Below are positions 37,398-46,259 of a stretch of 64,000 nt of DNA, piece after piece. The position numbers and the translations under genes were made by a program. The DNA is taken from contig JAFXZT010000155.1 of NCBI GenBank assembly GCA_017541145.1, forward strand, positions 1-64,000, in the 5' to 3' direction. The notes beneath the pieces were generated by a model. It was given only the letters and a program-made list of their open reading frames with translations, was not told the DNA's origin and searched no databases. The stretch's first letter is position 1; every line of letters starts with the position of its first letter. Source of the DNA: Bacteroidales bacterium. GTDB taxonomy: Bacteria > Bacteroidota > Bacteroidia > Bacteroidales > UBA3824.

Positions 37398-38480
37398 ATG
37401 GAATTAGAATCACCTTTGAAAGAATTGTACGGTCGCGACAGACTTTCTATATTGGAAGCTCAACGCGCTGCTCAGGTTATAGCTTTTGGCCCTATTAGTT
37501 TTCAAGCGTCAAGAATGATGTGGAAACTCGGTATTTTTCAGGCTTTAAGCGATAATCCCGACGGTATCAATCTCAAACAGATTGCCGAAATTACTAAACT
37601 TAGTCTTTATGCTGTAAAAGTTTTGGTGGAAGCTTCGTTGACTATCGGTACTGTAATACTTAAAGACGGTAAATTCTTTATTACTAAAACCGGTTGGTAT
37701 ATCCTTACTGATAAGATGACTCAAGTAAATATGGATTTTACTAATGATGTCAATTACAAGGGTTTTTATGAGATTGAAAGATGTTTGAAAGAAGGTAAAC
37801 CCGAAGGTCTGAAATCGTTGGGCAATTGGTCAACTGTTTATGAAGGTCTTTCTGAATTGGAACCCGAAGTTCAAAAATCGTGGTTTGCATTCGATCATTT
37901 TTATTCAGATTCGTCGTTTGATGAGGCTCTGAAGATAATTTTTGAACGTAATCCTAAGAAAATACTTGACGTAGGCGGCAATACAGGACGTTTTGCGCTT
38001 AGGTGTACTGATTACAATCCTCAGGTAGAGGTAACGGTAATGGATTTGCCGCAGCAATGCAAGATGTTGAAAAAAAATGTTGTGGAAAGTAAAAATGTTA
38101 ACAGAATCAGTACATATCCGGCTGATGTACTTAGCGATACAAAATATCCTGAAGGTTATGATGCAATATGGATGAGTCAGTTTTTGGATTGTTTTTCTCA
38201 AGAACAGATTTTGCATATTGTTACTAATGCCAAACAGGCGTTGAAGCCCGGCGGACGTTTGTACATTATGGAAACATTTTGGGACAGACAAAAATATGAG
38301 GCAGCGTCTTACTGTTTGACTATGACCAGCTTGTATTTTACTGTAATTGCCAACGGAAACAGTAAGATGTATCACAGTGACGATATGATTCAAATCCTAA
38401 AAAGTGCGGGATATACTGTAGAAAATATTACTGACAATCTATCGTTCGGTCATTCTGTTTTGGAATGTAAATTGCAGTAA
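37398..38480 (+). CDS. SAM-dependent O-methyltransferase (acetylserotonin-type)
   Basis: 360 aa. The N-terminal dimerisation/winged-helix domain (GPISFQASRMMWKLGIFQAL, GINLKQIAEITKLSLYAVKVL) is followed by a class I SAM fold with KKILDVGGNTGRFALRC as the glycine-rich loop, VTVMDLPQQ, and ALKPGGRLYIMETFWD. This is the Methyltransf_2 layout of O-methyltransferases acting on aromatic or polyketide-like small molecules. Together with the ketosynthase and the CrtI-like enzyme upstream it hints at a polyene or modified-lipid product, but the genes are in separate units and the substrate is unknown. Confidence 0.85.
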   Translation: MELESPLKELYGRDRLSILEAQRAAQVIAFGPISFQASRMMWKLGIFQALSDNPDGINLKQIAEITKLSLYAVKVLVEASLTIGTVILKDGKFFITKTGWYILTDKMTQVNMDFTNDVNYKGFYEIERCLKEGKPEGLKSLGNWSTVYEGLSELEPEVQKSWFAFDHFYSDSSFDEALKIIFERNPKKILDVGGNTGRFALRCTDYNPQVEVTVMDLPQQCKMLKKNVVESKNVNRISTYPADVLSDTKYPEGYDAIWMSQFLDCFSQEQILHIVTNAKQALKPGGRLYIMETFWDRQKYEAASYCLTMTSLYFTVIANGNSKMYHSDDMIQILKSAGYTVENITDNLSFGHSVLECKLQ

Positions 38481-38658
38481 AATTTATAGGTATTCACATA
38501 CTAAAAAATTGAAAACCAGAGTTTTTATTTAATAGTACTTAACTGTAGTAAATATAAATAACTCAAATTTAGTAAGTGTTTTTATTGAGTTTTTTTCGAT
38601 TGTAATATATTTACAAAAAGTTGAGTAATAGAGTATTAATCATAAAAGATGTTTTGAT

Positions 38659-39030
38659 ATGAAAAAATTTGGTTTTATTATGGCGTTGTGTGTTGCAACA
38701 TCGTTGGTTACATCTTGTTCTAACAAGGACGAAGAAGATGTTGTAATTACAGAACCTTCTGAACCTGAAACTCCTAACAACAATCAACCTGCTAAAAACG
38801 GCGGTTGTACAATAGAGGCTTTTACCGATGGCGGAGAGTTGGAATTTGATGACAACAGTTATATTGCCAGCGATGAGGAGGCTCGCAAGGAGGAGGAAGC
38901 CCGTAAACAACAAGAGGCTGAGGAAGAAGAAAAAGAAGAAGATAACAAAGAAACAGAGAATAATGATACACAAGAAGATGACAACGAAGGAAAGATTGTA
39001 ATTATCTTTTCGGGTGATACAGGTGATTAA
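38659..39030 (+). CDS. small acidic lipoprotein, unknown
   Basis: 123 aa. Signal with lipobox VTSC (Cys20). Mature part is strongly acidic, with a Glu/Lys-rich helix (about 70-110: EEARKEEEARKQQEAEEEEK) and the end EGKIVIIFSGDTGD. Low complexity; no family recognised. Followed closely by a terminator. Confidence 0.7.
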   Translation: MKKFGFIMALCVATSLVTSCSNKDEEDVVITEPSEPETPNNNQPAKNGGCTIEAFTDGGELEFDDNSYIASDEEARKEEEARKQQEAEEEEKEEDNKETENNDTQEDDNEGKIVIIFSGDTGD

Positions 39031-39072
39031 TATCTTCTTGGTAATATTATCTCAAATAATGACCGCATTGAA

Positions 39073-39111
39073 GTTGCCTGACGATATTTTGTCGGCAGGC
39101 AACCTTTTTTT
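39073..39111 (+). terminator. terminator abutting the SpoIIE-gene start
   Basis: GTTGCCTGACGA (39073-39084) pairs with TCGGCAGGCAAC (39092-39103), one mismatch, followed by CTTTTTTT, which runs straight into the ATG of the next gene at 39112. Confidence 0.8.
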
Positions 39112-41403
39112 ATGATGTTTTTCAGAACTATTATACTGATTTTTTTACTAGTTTTTATTTCTCCGAAGTTGTTTGCTCAAGAGGAAGTAGAGGAGGAGAC
39201 CGAAATTAATATTGACAGTCTTCGTGATTTAGTTTCCAACAAACGCAATGATTTTGAGAAAATGAAGCTATATATTTCTATTGCCAAAACTGTTTTGGAT
39301 TATGATATTGATTATGCCCGTGAATGTTCTGAAAAAACAATAGATCTTGCCAAAAAGTTGAATGATTCTTATTACGAGGCAAGCGGTTTTCTGATACTTT
39401 CTACTTCTTATTCTTACGAAGATCTTGTAGATTCGGCACTTACCGCAGCTTACAACGGATTGGAGGTTGTGGATAATCTTGTAAGAAGTATTGATTCAAA
39501 GATTAATAATCAAAAAAAGTCAGACAAAGATTCTCATCAGTCGGAATTGGATTCGGCAAGAATCTTACAATCAAAGTTTTATAATTCAATAGGATCGTTG
39601 TTGGCGAATTTCGGACAGTTTTCTGAGGCGATTGATTATTATCACAAGGCTTTGGAATATGGCGATTCGTTGGCAAAATACGAGATTTACAACAATTTGG
39701 GATTGATATCTGCTCAAAATCAAGTATATGATATCGCTATCGAACAATTTAACAAGAGTAAACAACTTGCTACCGAATGTCTTGATTCTTCGGGAGTTAT
39801 AGAATGTAATGTTTTGTTGGCTACTACATATCTTGATATGTATCAAACGGGTAAGGATGTTACTAATTTGCTTCTTGCACTTGCGATGTCAGATGGTGTT
39901 TACGAGCAGTTTGACCCTTCCAATTTGTATGTGATGATGAATGTGGCAGTAGTTTTCCCGCAAATTTATATTGAAGCATACAGATATTTTCGTGACAGTG
40001 AGGATACTTTGATTACTGAATATCTTGATAAAGCGCGTGAAATAAATGATGCGGGTTTTTTGCGCGGTTTGGAATTTATAAATGATAATCTGATTTCCAA
40101 CAAGGTTATTATTTTAACAGAGTGCGGAGATTTGAAATCAGCAAAAAAAAATTTGGATAAGCTTTACGGTACAAATGTTTATTACGAGTGTGCTCCGTAT
40201 TATCTGAAAGCTGTCGGTGATTATCAGAGTTTATTGGAAGTACTTTCAGAAAAAAATACCAAAGAGCGTCAATTGTTTTCGGTAGAATATACGATAAAGT
40301 CAGAAAAACTCTTTGCACAAACCGCTTACGAGGAAAAAATTCACGGTATTGATACGGAGATAAAACGTCGTAACATGGAATTTGAGGAGCAAACATCGCG
40401 ACATTCTTTGATGTTGAAATGGATGTTGATTACCTTTGCGATAGGTCTTGCTGTTATTTGTTATATAATAGTAATGCGAACCCGTACCACGAGGGACAAC
40501 AAATTGTTGGAACTTCAGAACCGTACAATTAATTCCCGTAATGCGGAGTTGATTCAGCTTGGCGAAGAAGTAATGGCTCAGACCGATGAAATATCTTCGC
40601 AGCGTAATATTATTGAAAAACAGCGAGATGTCCTCAACGATGCCAATGAGCATCTTTTGGCGTCAATCAAATATGCGAGCCGCATTCAGAAGGCTGCTGT
40701 TCCGAGTGTTGAAACTTTGCAGGAGATGTTTTTCAAGATATTTGTTTATTGGCAACCTCTTGAGATAGTTTCCGGTGATTTTTATTGGGCAATGGAGCGC
40801 AACGGTATTAAATATCTGATAGTTGCTGATTGTACGGGTCACGGTGTGCCGGGAGCATTGGTAAGTATTTTGGGAATATCGTTGTTGAATGATATTGCTT
40901 CGGGGCTTCAGACTATAAAAGATCCGGCAGAATTTCTCAATCAGTTCAAAGATAAATTTCTTGATTGTATCAAAGATATTCAAGACGGAATGGATTTGGC
41001 GTTGGTTTTTATTGACGAAAAAAATCATGAAGTAAAATTTTCAGGCGCAAGACGTCCGTTGTTTTTGGTTCGCGGTGGTGAGATTATAGAATTCAAGCCT
41101 GATAAAATCTGTATCGGTATGAATTATATGAGAGAACATGTAAAATTTACGTCTGTTACTATCGATACATTGCCGGGAGATATGTTTTATGCGTTTTCTG
41201 ACGGTTTGACAGATCAGTTCGGCGGTGAAAATTATACTAAGTTCACGATGTCAAGATTAAAAGATATTTTCAAGACTATTTCTACAGAACCTGTTGAAGA
41301 CCAGCAACATTATATTCAATCCGAGATGAGCCAATGGATGCACGGTTTCAAAGAAGCGGCTCAGATTGATGATCAGTTGATAATTGGTTTTAGAGTAGAA
41401 TAA
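39112..41403 (+). CDS. TPR-membrane-SpoIIE (PP2C-type) phosphatase
   Basis: 763 aa. Signal peptide (about 1-22, ending FAQ), a periplasmic helical TPR region (about 45-400), a membrane helix (about 436-456), a cytoplasmic coiled coil (about 463-525) and a C-terminal SpoIIE/PP2C serine phosphatase (about 545-762). Metal-binding Asp556 in IVSGDFYWA, Asp573 in VADCTGHGVPGALVSILG, and FSDGLTDQFGG are intact. Such proteins sense a signal outside and dephosphorylate a partner, classically an anti-sigma antagonist; no STAS-domain or anti-sigma gene is adjacent. The hairpin and T-run of the preceding terminator end at the start codon, so its own promoter must lie within or before the upstream gene. 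Confidence 0.9.
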   Translation: MMFFRTIILIFLLVFISPKLFAQEEVEEETEINIDSLRDLVSNKRNDFEKMKLYISIAKTVLDYDIDYARECSEKTIDLAKKLNDSYYEASGFLILSTSYSYEDLVDSALTAAYNGLEVVDNLVRSIDSKINNQKKSDKDSHQSELDSARILQSKFYNSIGSLLANFGQFSEAIDYYHKALEYGDSLAKYEIYNNLGLISAQNQVYDIAIEQFNKSKQLATECLDSSGVIECNVLLATTYLDMYQTGKDVTNLLLALAMSDGVYEQFDPSNLYVMMNVAVVFPQIYIEAYRYFRDSEDTLITEYLDKAREINDAGFLRGLEFINDNLISNKVIILTECGDLKSAKKNLDKLYGTNVYYECAPYYLKAVGDYQSLLEVLSEKNTKERQLFSVEYTIKSEKLFAQTAYEEKIHGIDTEIKRRNMEFEEQTSRHSLMLKWMLITFAIGLAVICYIIVMRTRTTRDNKLLELQNRTINSRNAELIQLGEEVMAQTDEISSQRNIIEKQRDVLNDANEHLLASIKYASRIQKAAVPSVETLQEMFFKIFVYWQPLEIVSGDFYWAMERNGIKYLIVADCTGHGVPGALVSILGISLLNDIASGLQTIKDPAEFLNQFKDKFLDCIKDIQDGMDLALVFIDEKNHEVKFSGARRPLFLVRGGEIIEFKPDKICIGMNYMREHVKFTSVTIDTLPGDMFYAFSDGLTDQFGGENYTKFTMSRLKDIFKTISTEPVEDQQHYIQSEMSQWMHGFKEAAQIDDQLIIGFRVE

Positions 41404-41416
41404 GTTTTTAAAAAAA

Positions 41417-41452
41417 AGAGACTGTCTCAACAATTAAGTTGTAACAGTCTCT
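41417..41452 (-). terminator. terminator of the LRR lipoprotein gene
   Basis: AGAGACTGT (41417-41425) pairs with ACAGTCTCT (41444-41452), with an inner CAAC/GTTG pair. Eight T follow on the minus strand. The SpoIIE gene converges from the other side. Confidence 0.8.
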
Positions 41453-41480
41453 GTATGGTAAAAACAAGTTCGGATAATAC

Positions 41481-42938
41481 TTAGTAAAGTGTAATTTCGG
41501 AATCGTAAATTACTTTGTCAGCAATTGATTTCAAATATTCCAATTGATTGTTGCTGAATGTTTTAGCATTGATTTGAACAACTTTGAGAGTTCCTTTCTT
41601 GGTTCCGAAAACAGATTCTCCCAATGTGATATCACCTTCAAAAACAACGGCTTCAAGACCAGTATTTTCAAAAGCATTGTCACCGATATAGCCGACATAA
41701 TCAGGGAAAGTGATAGATTTGAGATCTATACAACCGTTGAAAGCTTTTGCTTTGATAATTACACCTTCTATCGGATGTTCAATCGGTTCTTCAGCAACTT
41801 CTGCCTCGTAAGATTTCTTGTTGTAAGCACTAAAATTCATTACTTCTCTACCTAAAGAATTGTAAAATGCATCGTTTTTACAAGTCAGATATTCAGCACG
41901 ATCAGTACCGTTATGAGGGATAAAGCAATAGAACTTACGGTTTAAAATATCAAATGCAAACGGGTATGTGATGAAAACACCTTTTACTGTATTAAAATCA
42001 CTCCATTTGTTTTTACATTTAAATGTTTCGCCGTTGCCTTTCTTCCAACTGCCTGTAGTGATGATTGCAGCAACTGTATCAGCTGAAGTGTAATCCGGTT
42101 TTAATCCCATAACTGTTGTAACAATACTGTCTTTTGCATTGATTACAGCGTAGATTATTTCTTCTACCGGTTCGGCTTTATCTTCGTTTGCTATTATTAC
42201 AGTGTCAATCGGGAGCAAAGCATTGATATCTTCGCCGTTGTAAGTTCTTGTCTTTGTTACAATTTGAGCATCTTTCTTCAAACGGCTCGGTTTGAATTTT
42301 ACTGTTTTTACTGCTGTACAGAATTCAAATGCGTTGTCTTCAATTACAGTTACAGTAGAAGGCAGCGATATTTCTGTAATATTTGTAAGAGTAGAAAACA
42401 TCGAAGCCGGTATTGCTGTAATATTACTTGATTCAGAAATACTCAGATTGATATTAACTTCACTATATTTTTCAATAGTTTCTTTCAGAGATTGAAGTTT
42501 GTCTGCGCTAAGATTGCTGATTTCTACATTAGCTTCAGCACCTTCGAGTTCGCAGTCGTTGAGATAAGCATCGAGATCTTCAACTTTTTTCGTTGTGTAT
42601 TTACCGGTAAGAACATTGATTGTAAAATCTTTAGTTACCGTGATATAACTGCCGGCATCATAACTTTTTCCGTCGATATTAAAACCGCTGATAAAAGTTC
42701 CGCTTGAAGCTTTACAGAAATTCTCATCAAGTACCAATACAGAATTTTCTGTATAAGTAAATGCTTTCTCTTCACCGTCTTGAATCAATTTTACAGTAAA
42801 GTTTTGCGCCGGAGTTTCTTCTTCGATTGTCGGTTGTGTTTCAGTTTCAGTATTTTGTTCATCATCTTCATAGCATGAATTCAATCCTAAAGCCAACATC
42901 AAACCGACAGACAGCACCCAATAGTAATGTTTTTTCAT
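41481..42938 (-). CDS. BspA-like leucine-rich repeat lipoprotein
   Basis: 485 aa. Lipobox LNSC (Cys22), then an acidic linker, a beta-rich segment (about 45-115) and two blocks of BspA-type repeats (LRR_5): ITEISLPSTVTVIEDNAFEFCTAVKTVKF (about 188-216) and LKSITFPDYVGYIGDNAFENTGLEAVVF (about 403-430), separated by about 180 residues without repeats. These surface proteins bind host or bacterial ligands in Bacteroidota. Only about two full repeats per block are visible, fewer than in classical BspA. Monocistronic. Confidence 0.85.
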   Translation of the reverse strand: MKKHYYWVLSVGLMLALGLNSCYEDDEQNTETETQPTIEEETPAQNFTVKLIQDGEEKAFTYTENSVLVLDENFCKASSGTFISGFNIDGKSYDAGSYITVTKDFTINVLTGKYTTKKVEDLDAYLNDCELEGAEANVEISNLSADKLQSLKETIEKYSEVNINLSISESSNITAIPASMFSTLTNITEISLPSTVTVIEDNAFEFCTAVKTVKFKPSRLKKDAQIVTKTRTYNGEDINALLPIDTVIIANEDKAEPVEEIIYAVINAKDSIVTTVMGLKPDYTSADTVAAIITTGSWKKGNGETFKCKNKWSDFNTVKGVFITYPFAFDILNRKFYCFIPHNGTDRAEYLTCKNDAFYNSLGREVMNFSAYNKKSYEAEVAEEPIEHPIEGVIIKAKAFNGCIDLKSITFPDYVGYIGDNAFENTGLEAVVFEGDITLGESVFGTKKGTLKVVQINAKTFSNNQLEYLKSIADKVIYDSEITLY

Positions 42939-43114
42939 AGTTGTTCCTTTTTTTTAATTGTTAGAAAATATTTTATCTAACCTTTATACGATTCTAAAAA
43001 AATAAATGTTTCTAAAAAAATGAAAAAAAACTTCCTTAATTGAATTTTTTTCTGTAATTAAAAAAAAATATTTAAATTGCGGCGTATTTTAAATATGTAA
43101 AAACATAGTTGTAG

Positions 43115-44431
43115 ATGAAACCGTTAAATATAGCAATATTAGGCTGTGGTACAGTAGGCGGTGGTGTTGCAAAGATACTCACCGAACAAAAAGACCTGCT
43201 TTCTAAACGTTCAGGCAGAGAAATTAATTTGAAAGTAATAGCAGAACTCAATCCCGAAGCTGCAATCAAACGTTTCGGACTTGATGCTAAATATTTTGCC
43301 GGAGGCGGCGCACCCGTTTCAAGAGAAGATGCAGGTAACAATATCAAAAAAATCCTTGAGGATAATGATATTGATGTAGTTGTAGAAACTATGGGCGGAA
43401 AAGGTAATTTCGTTCATGATACTTGTTTGGGAGTACTTCAGCACGGGAAAAATCTCGTAACTGCCAACAAAGCTCTTTTGGCTGAGCGTGGTGCAGATAT
43501 TTTTGCTGAGGCTGCTAAAAACAAGCTTCAACTTGGTTTTGAAGCTGCTGTCTGCGGTGCTATTCCTATCATAAAAGGTATCAAAGAATGTTTCACCGGT
43601 GATATTATTCAATCGGTTAGCGGTATCATGAACGGTACTTCTAACTATATCCTTACTCAAATGCAGCAGAAAGGACTTGATTTTGGTGAAGCATTGAAAC
43701 TTGCTCAAGAAAACGGTTATGCAGAGGCTGATCCTTCATTGGATATCAATGGCGGCGATGCTTCTCACAAACTTATTCTTTTGATAAAACTTGCTTACGG
43801 TATGACAGTTACAATGGTAGAACTCGCTACCATAGGTATTCAGGATATCAACAAAAACGATATGGATTTCGCTAAAGAAATCAACGCATCTATCAAATTG
43901 ATTTGTTTGGCAAAACTAAAAGACAACAAAGTTTACGCTACGGTAAGACCAATGGCTGTAAAGAACGACAATACATTGTCACAAGTAAACTTTGCAGTTA
44001 ATGCTGTAAGACTTGACAACAAATATTCTGATACACATTTCCTTATCGGTAAAGGTGCAGGATCTACAGAAACAGCGATGTCAATAGTATCTGATATCGT
44101 GTTTATTGCGCGTCATGGCGAAGTAGCAACTTACAACGAGGAAGACAAATATACATTGGGCGATGCAAATCAGATTTCGTTCCCGTATTTGGTAAGTTTC
44201 AAGACAAAGAACCTTCCGGGTACAACAGGTTTGATTACTACATGTATCGGCAAAAGAGGTATTAATATCGAAACCGTGGGTCACAACCGTTTCTCAGGTG
44301 AAACTGCTGATTTCTCTATTGAAACCGAAACTTGTACATTGGAAGCTATCTCGTTGGCTATCGATGATATCAAAAAGGAAAAACCGGAACTTTTGTTGGA
44401 AGAACCGAAGATATTACCGATATTGTACTAA
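43115..44431 (+). CDS. hom: homoserine dehydrogenase
   Basis: 438 aa. NAD(P)-binding IAILGCGTVGGGVAKIL at the N-terminus, NKALLAERG, the substrate-binding SGIMNGTSNYIL and GYAEADPSLDINGGDASHKL, and a C-terminal ACT domain (about 355-438: LPGTTGLITTCIGKRGINIETVGH) for feedback control. It converts aspartate semialdehyde to homoserine for threonine and methionine. This is the free-standing form, not an aspartokinase fusion. DUF2752 follows 47 bp later; a link in function is unlikely. Confidence 0.96.
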   Translation: MKPLNIAILGCGTVGGGVAKILTEQKDLLSKRSGREINLKVIAELNPEAAIKRFGLDAKYFAGGGAPVSREDAGNNIKKILEDNDIDVVVETMGGKGNFVHDTCLGVLQHGKNLVTANKALLAERGADIFAEAAKNKLQLGFEAAVCGAIPIIKGIKECFTGDIIQSVSGIMNGTSNYILTQMQQKGLDFGEALKLAQENGYAEADPSLDINGGDASHKLILLIKLAYGMTVTMVELATIGIQDINKNDMDFAKEINASIKLICLAKLKDNKVYATVRPMAVKNDNTLSQVNFAVNAVRLDNKYSDTHFLIGKGAGSTETAMSIVSDIVFIARHGEVATYNEEDKYTLGDANQISFPYLVSFKTKNLPGTTGLITTCIGKRGINIETVGHNRFSGETADFSIETETCTLEAISLAIDDIKKEKPELLLEEPKILPILY

Positions 44432-44478
44432 TCTTTTGTAAAAGTACTTGCAAAAGTTTTTTACAATTTTAGTTTTTG

Positions 44479-44868
44479 ATGAAAGCAAAGAAACTTATGT
44501 TTATTATTTTAGGATTAGCAGCAGTTGTCGGATTGGTGTTAGTCCTAAAATTTTATCAACAACATAACCCCGAAGAAAGTTCTATATTTCCCAAATGCGC
44601 TTTTTTTCAACTCACCGGCTGGAAATGTCCGGGATGCGGCAGTCAAAGGGCAGTACATTATTTTCTTACGGGAGAATTTTCCAAGTCTTTTTTTCAGAAT
44701 CCGGGGCTTTGGGTGATGAGTTCTTATATTATTGTAGTTCTTATTCTCAAAATTCCATACATGAAATACCGTTTCCCTAAATTGTCTCGGGAAATTACAG
44801 GACTTACAGCTTGTTATATATTGTTTTTCTCAATTATAGCATATTGGATTCTGAGAAATGTATTTTGA
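44479..44868 (+). CDS. DUF2752 membrane protein
   Basis: 129 aa from the ATG at 44479; a TTG 3 nt earlier is less likely. Three membrane helices (about 5-24, 70-90, 105-125). Diagnostic motif FFQLTGWKCPGCGSQRAVHYFLTGEFSKSF, with Cys-Pro-x-Cys-Gly-Ser-x-Arg. Function of DUF2752 is unknown. It leads a row of CD225/dispanin-like genes on the same strand, a pairing I have the impression is recurrent in Bacteroidota. Confidence 0.88.
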   Translation: MKAKKLMFIILGLAAVVGLVLVLKFYQQHNPEESSIFPKCAFFQLTGWKCPGCGSQRAVHYFLTGEFSKSFFQNPGLWVMSSYIIVVLILKIPYMKYRFPKLSREITGLTACYILFFSIIAYWILRNVF

Positions 44869-44910
44869 TTATAAATAAACAATTACAAAATTTTTGAAAT
44901 ATAAATAACT

Positions 44911-45582
44911 ATGGCAGACAATACAAGATATTATTATTTTGATGAGAGTGGTCAACACGGACCGCTTCCGTTGAACGAACTAGTTTCAAAGATAAAACCG
45001 CAAACCGATGTTTGGAGTCAAGATCTTTCTTCATGGACACCCGCTAAAGATGTTCCCGAAGTAGCTAATGCTCTTGCTGCTTACAATCAACAAATTCAAT
45101 CAGCTGCTTTTAATCCTACAGTAGAAAATACATCAACTGTTCCGCCTGAAATTCCGCAAATTCCGGCTCAGGGTTTTGAAAATCAGCAACAAGATTACAA
45201 TCAACCTCAGCAAGATATTTCTCAACCTCAACCGCAGAAATATATTCCTATTCAAAACGATAATCAATATCAACAACAGGGTAATCAATATCAACAGCAA
45301 GGATACAATCAACAACAGCAAGGATATTTAAATCCTGACAACGATGCTAAAGCACCAAATTTTACATTGTATATCGTTTTGTCAATTTTAAGTGCAGTTT
45401 TTTGTTGTCTTATTGGCGGTATTGTAGCTGTTTATCAAACAACTGAAGCAAAAAAAGCATATCAATACGGAAATATAGCAAGTTGCAATGAGAAACTTGA
45501 AAAAGCAAAAACATGGATGATTGTTTCTGCTGTGATTGGTATTATTAGTCTTGTTCTAAACATTATTGTTAACTTCCGTTAA
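44911..45582 (+). CDS. GYF_2-CD225/dispanin membrane protein, paralogue 1
   Basis: 223 aa. N-terminal GYF_2 domain (about 6-52: YYYFDESGQHGPLPLNEL, VWSQDLSSWTPAKDVPEV). A Gln/Asn/Tyr-rich, prion-like linker (about 85-142) follows. The C-terminal CD225/dispanin module has two membrane segments (about 149-172, 198-220) around VFCCLIGGIVAVYQTTEAKKAYQYGN and KLEKAKTWMIVSAVIG. The double Cys at the membrane edge recalls the palmitoylated site of animal IFITM proteins, but no such role is known in bacteria. GYF_2 suggests binding to a peptide or partner in the cytoplasm. First of five related neighbours. Confidence 0.87.
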   Translation: MADNTRYYYFDESGQHGPLPLNELVSKIKPQTDVWSQDLSSWTPAKDVPEVANALAAYNQQIQSAAFNPTVENTSTVPPEIPQIPAQGFENQQQDYNQPQQDISQPQPQKYIPIQNDNQYQQQGNQYQQQGYNQQQQGYLNPDNDAKAPNFTLYIVLSILSAVFCCLIGGIVAVYQTTEAKKAYQYGNIASCNEKLEKAKTWMIVSAVIGIISLVLNIIVNFR

Positions 45583-45607
45583 TAAAAATAGCTTGCAGAA
45601 GCGTTGA

Positions 45608-45652
45608 ATAACAGCGAAAAAACCTCAATACTTAGTGTTTTTTCGCTGTTAT
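45608..45652 (+). terminator. long hairpin between dispanin genes 1 and 2
   Basis: A perfect 16-bp stem, ATAACAGCGAAAAAAC (45608-45623) with GTTTTTTCGCTGTTAT (45637-45652). No T-run follows, but the stem itself is A/T-rich. It ends 13 bp before the next start codon, so it may be a terminator, a processing site or a translational control element. Confidence 0.6.
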
Positions 45653-45665
45653 CTAATATAATAAG

Positions 45666-46202
45666 ATGTCATATTATTTTTATATAGATAAATATGGTAA
45701 TCAAGGCGGACCGTTAGCAGCGGAAGAACTTGTAAAAGTTATAAATCAAGATACATTGGTTTGGAATGATACTCTTGTAGAGTGGACTCATGCCGATAAT
45801 GTTCCTGAAATTGTACAAGCTTTTAATCATCAGAATTATTTGTCTCAACAATCTTTTGTTAATGGTTATAATCAAGATGTAGGATATGATTATTACATCA
45901 ATTATAATCAGCGTAAGACTTGGAGTAATTCCTTTAATCGGGATGTTAAAAATACTTCGACTAATCAAACTTCAGTTTTTAACAAATACTTATTTTTGAT
46001 TTTGTTCGGGATGTTTACTTGTGTTTGTACATTTCCGTTTGGTATTTATGCAATTGCAAAACTCTTAGATGCTAAAAAAGCATATCGAAACGGTGATATT
46101 AATACATGTAATCATGAATTAAACAGATGTCATCGTTGGACCTCGATTGAAGTATTTGTATGGATTGTGTGTATGATTTTAGGTTTGATTATGTTATTGT
46201 AA
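45666..46202 (+). CDS. GYF_2-CD225/dispanin membrane protein, paralogue 2
   Basis: 178 aa. GYF_2 (about 3-50: YYFYIDKYGNQGGPLAAEEL, LVWNDTLVEWTHADNVPEI), a Tyr/Asn-rich linker, and a CD225-like end with two membrane segments (about 108-131, 157-177). FPFGIYAIAKLLDAKKAYRNGDINTCNHEL matches the loop of paralogue 1. Clearly related to its neighbours but diverged, so this is an old duplication. Confidence 0.85.
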   Translation: MSYYFYIDKYGNQGGPLAAEELVKVINQDTLVWNDTLVEWTHADNVPEIVQAFNHQNYLSQQSFVNGYNQDVGYDYYINYNQRKTWSNSFNRDVKNTSTNQTSVFNKYLFLILFGMFTCVCTFPFGIYAIAKLLDAKKAYRNGDINTCNHELNRCHRWTSIEVFVWIVCMILGLIMLL

Positions 46203-46259
46203 AGCATTTTTTAAATGGTAAACAAATTATAAAACAACAATAAAAAAGTAATTAAAAAG

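Noticed and set aside
35840-38480. Complete aryl polyene or flexirubin cluster
   Set aside because: Acyl carrier proteins, dehydratases, ammonia lyase and transport genes are missing; only a loose grouping can be claimed.
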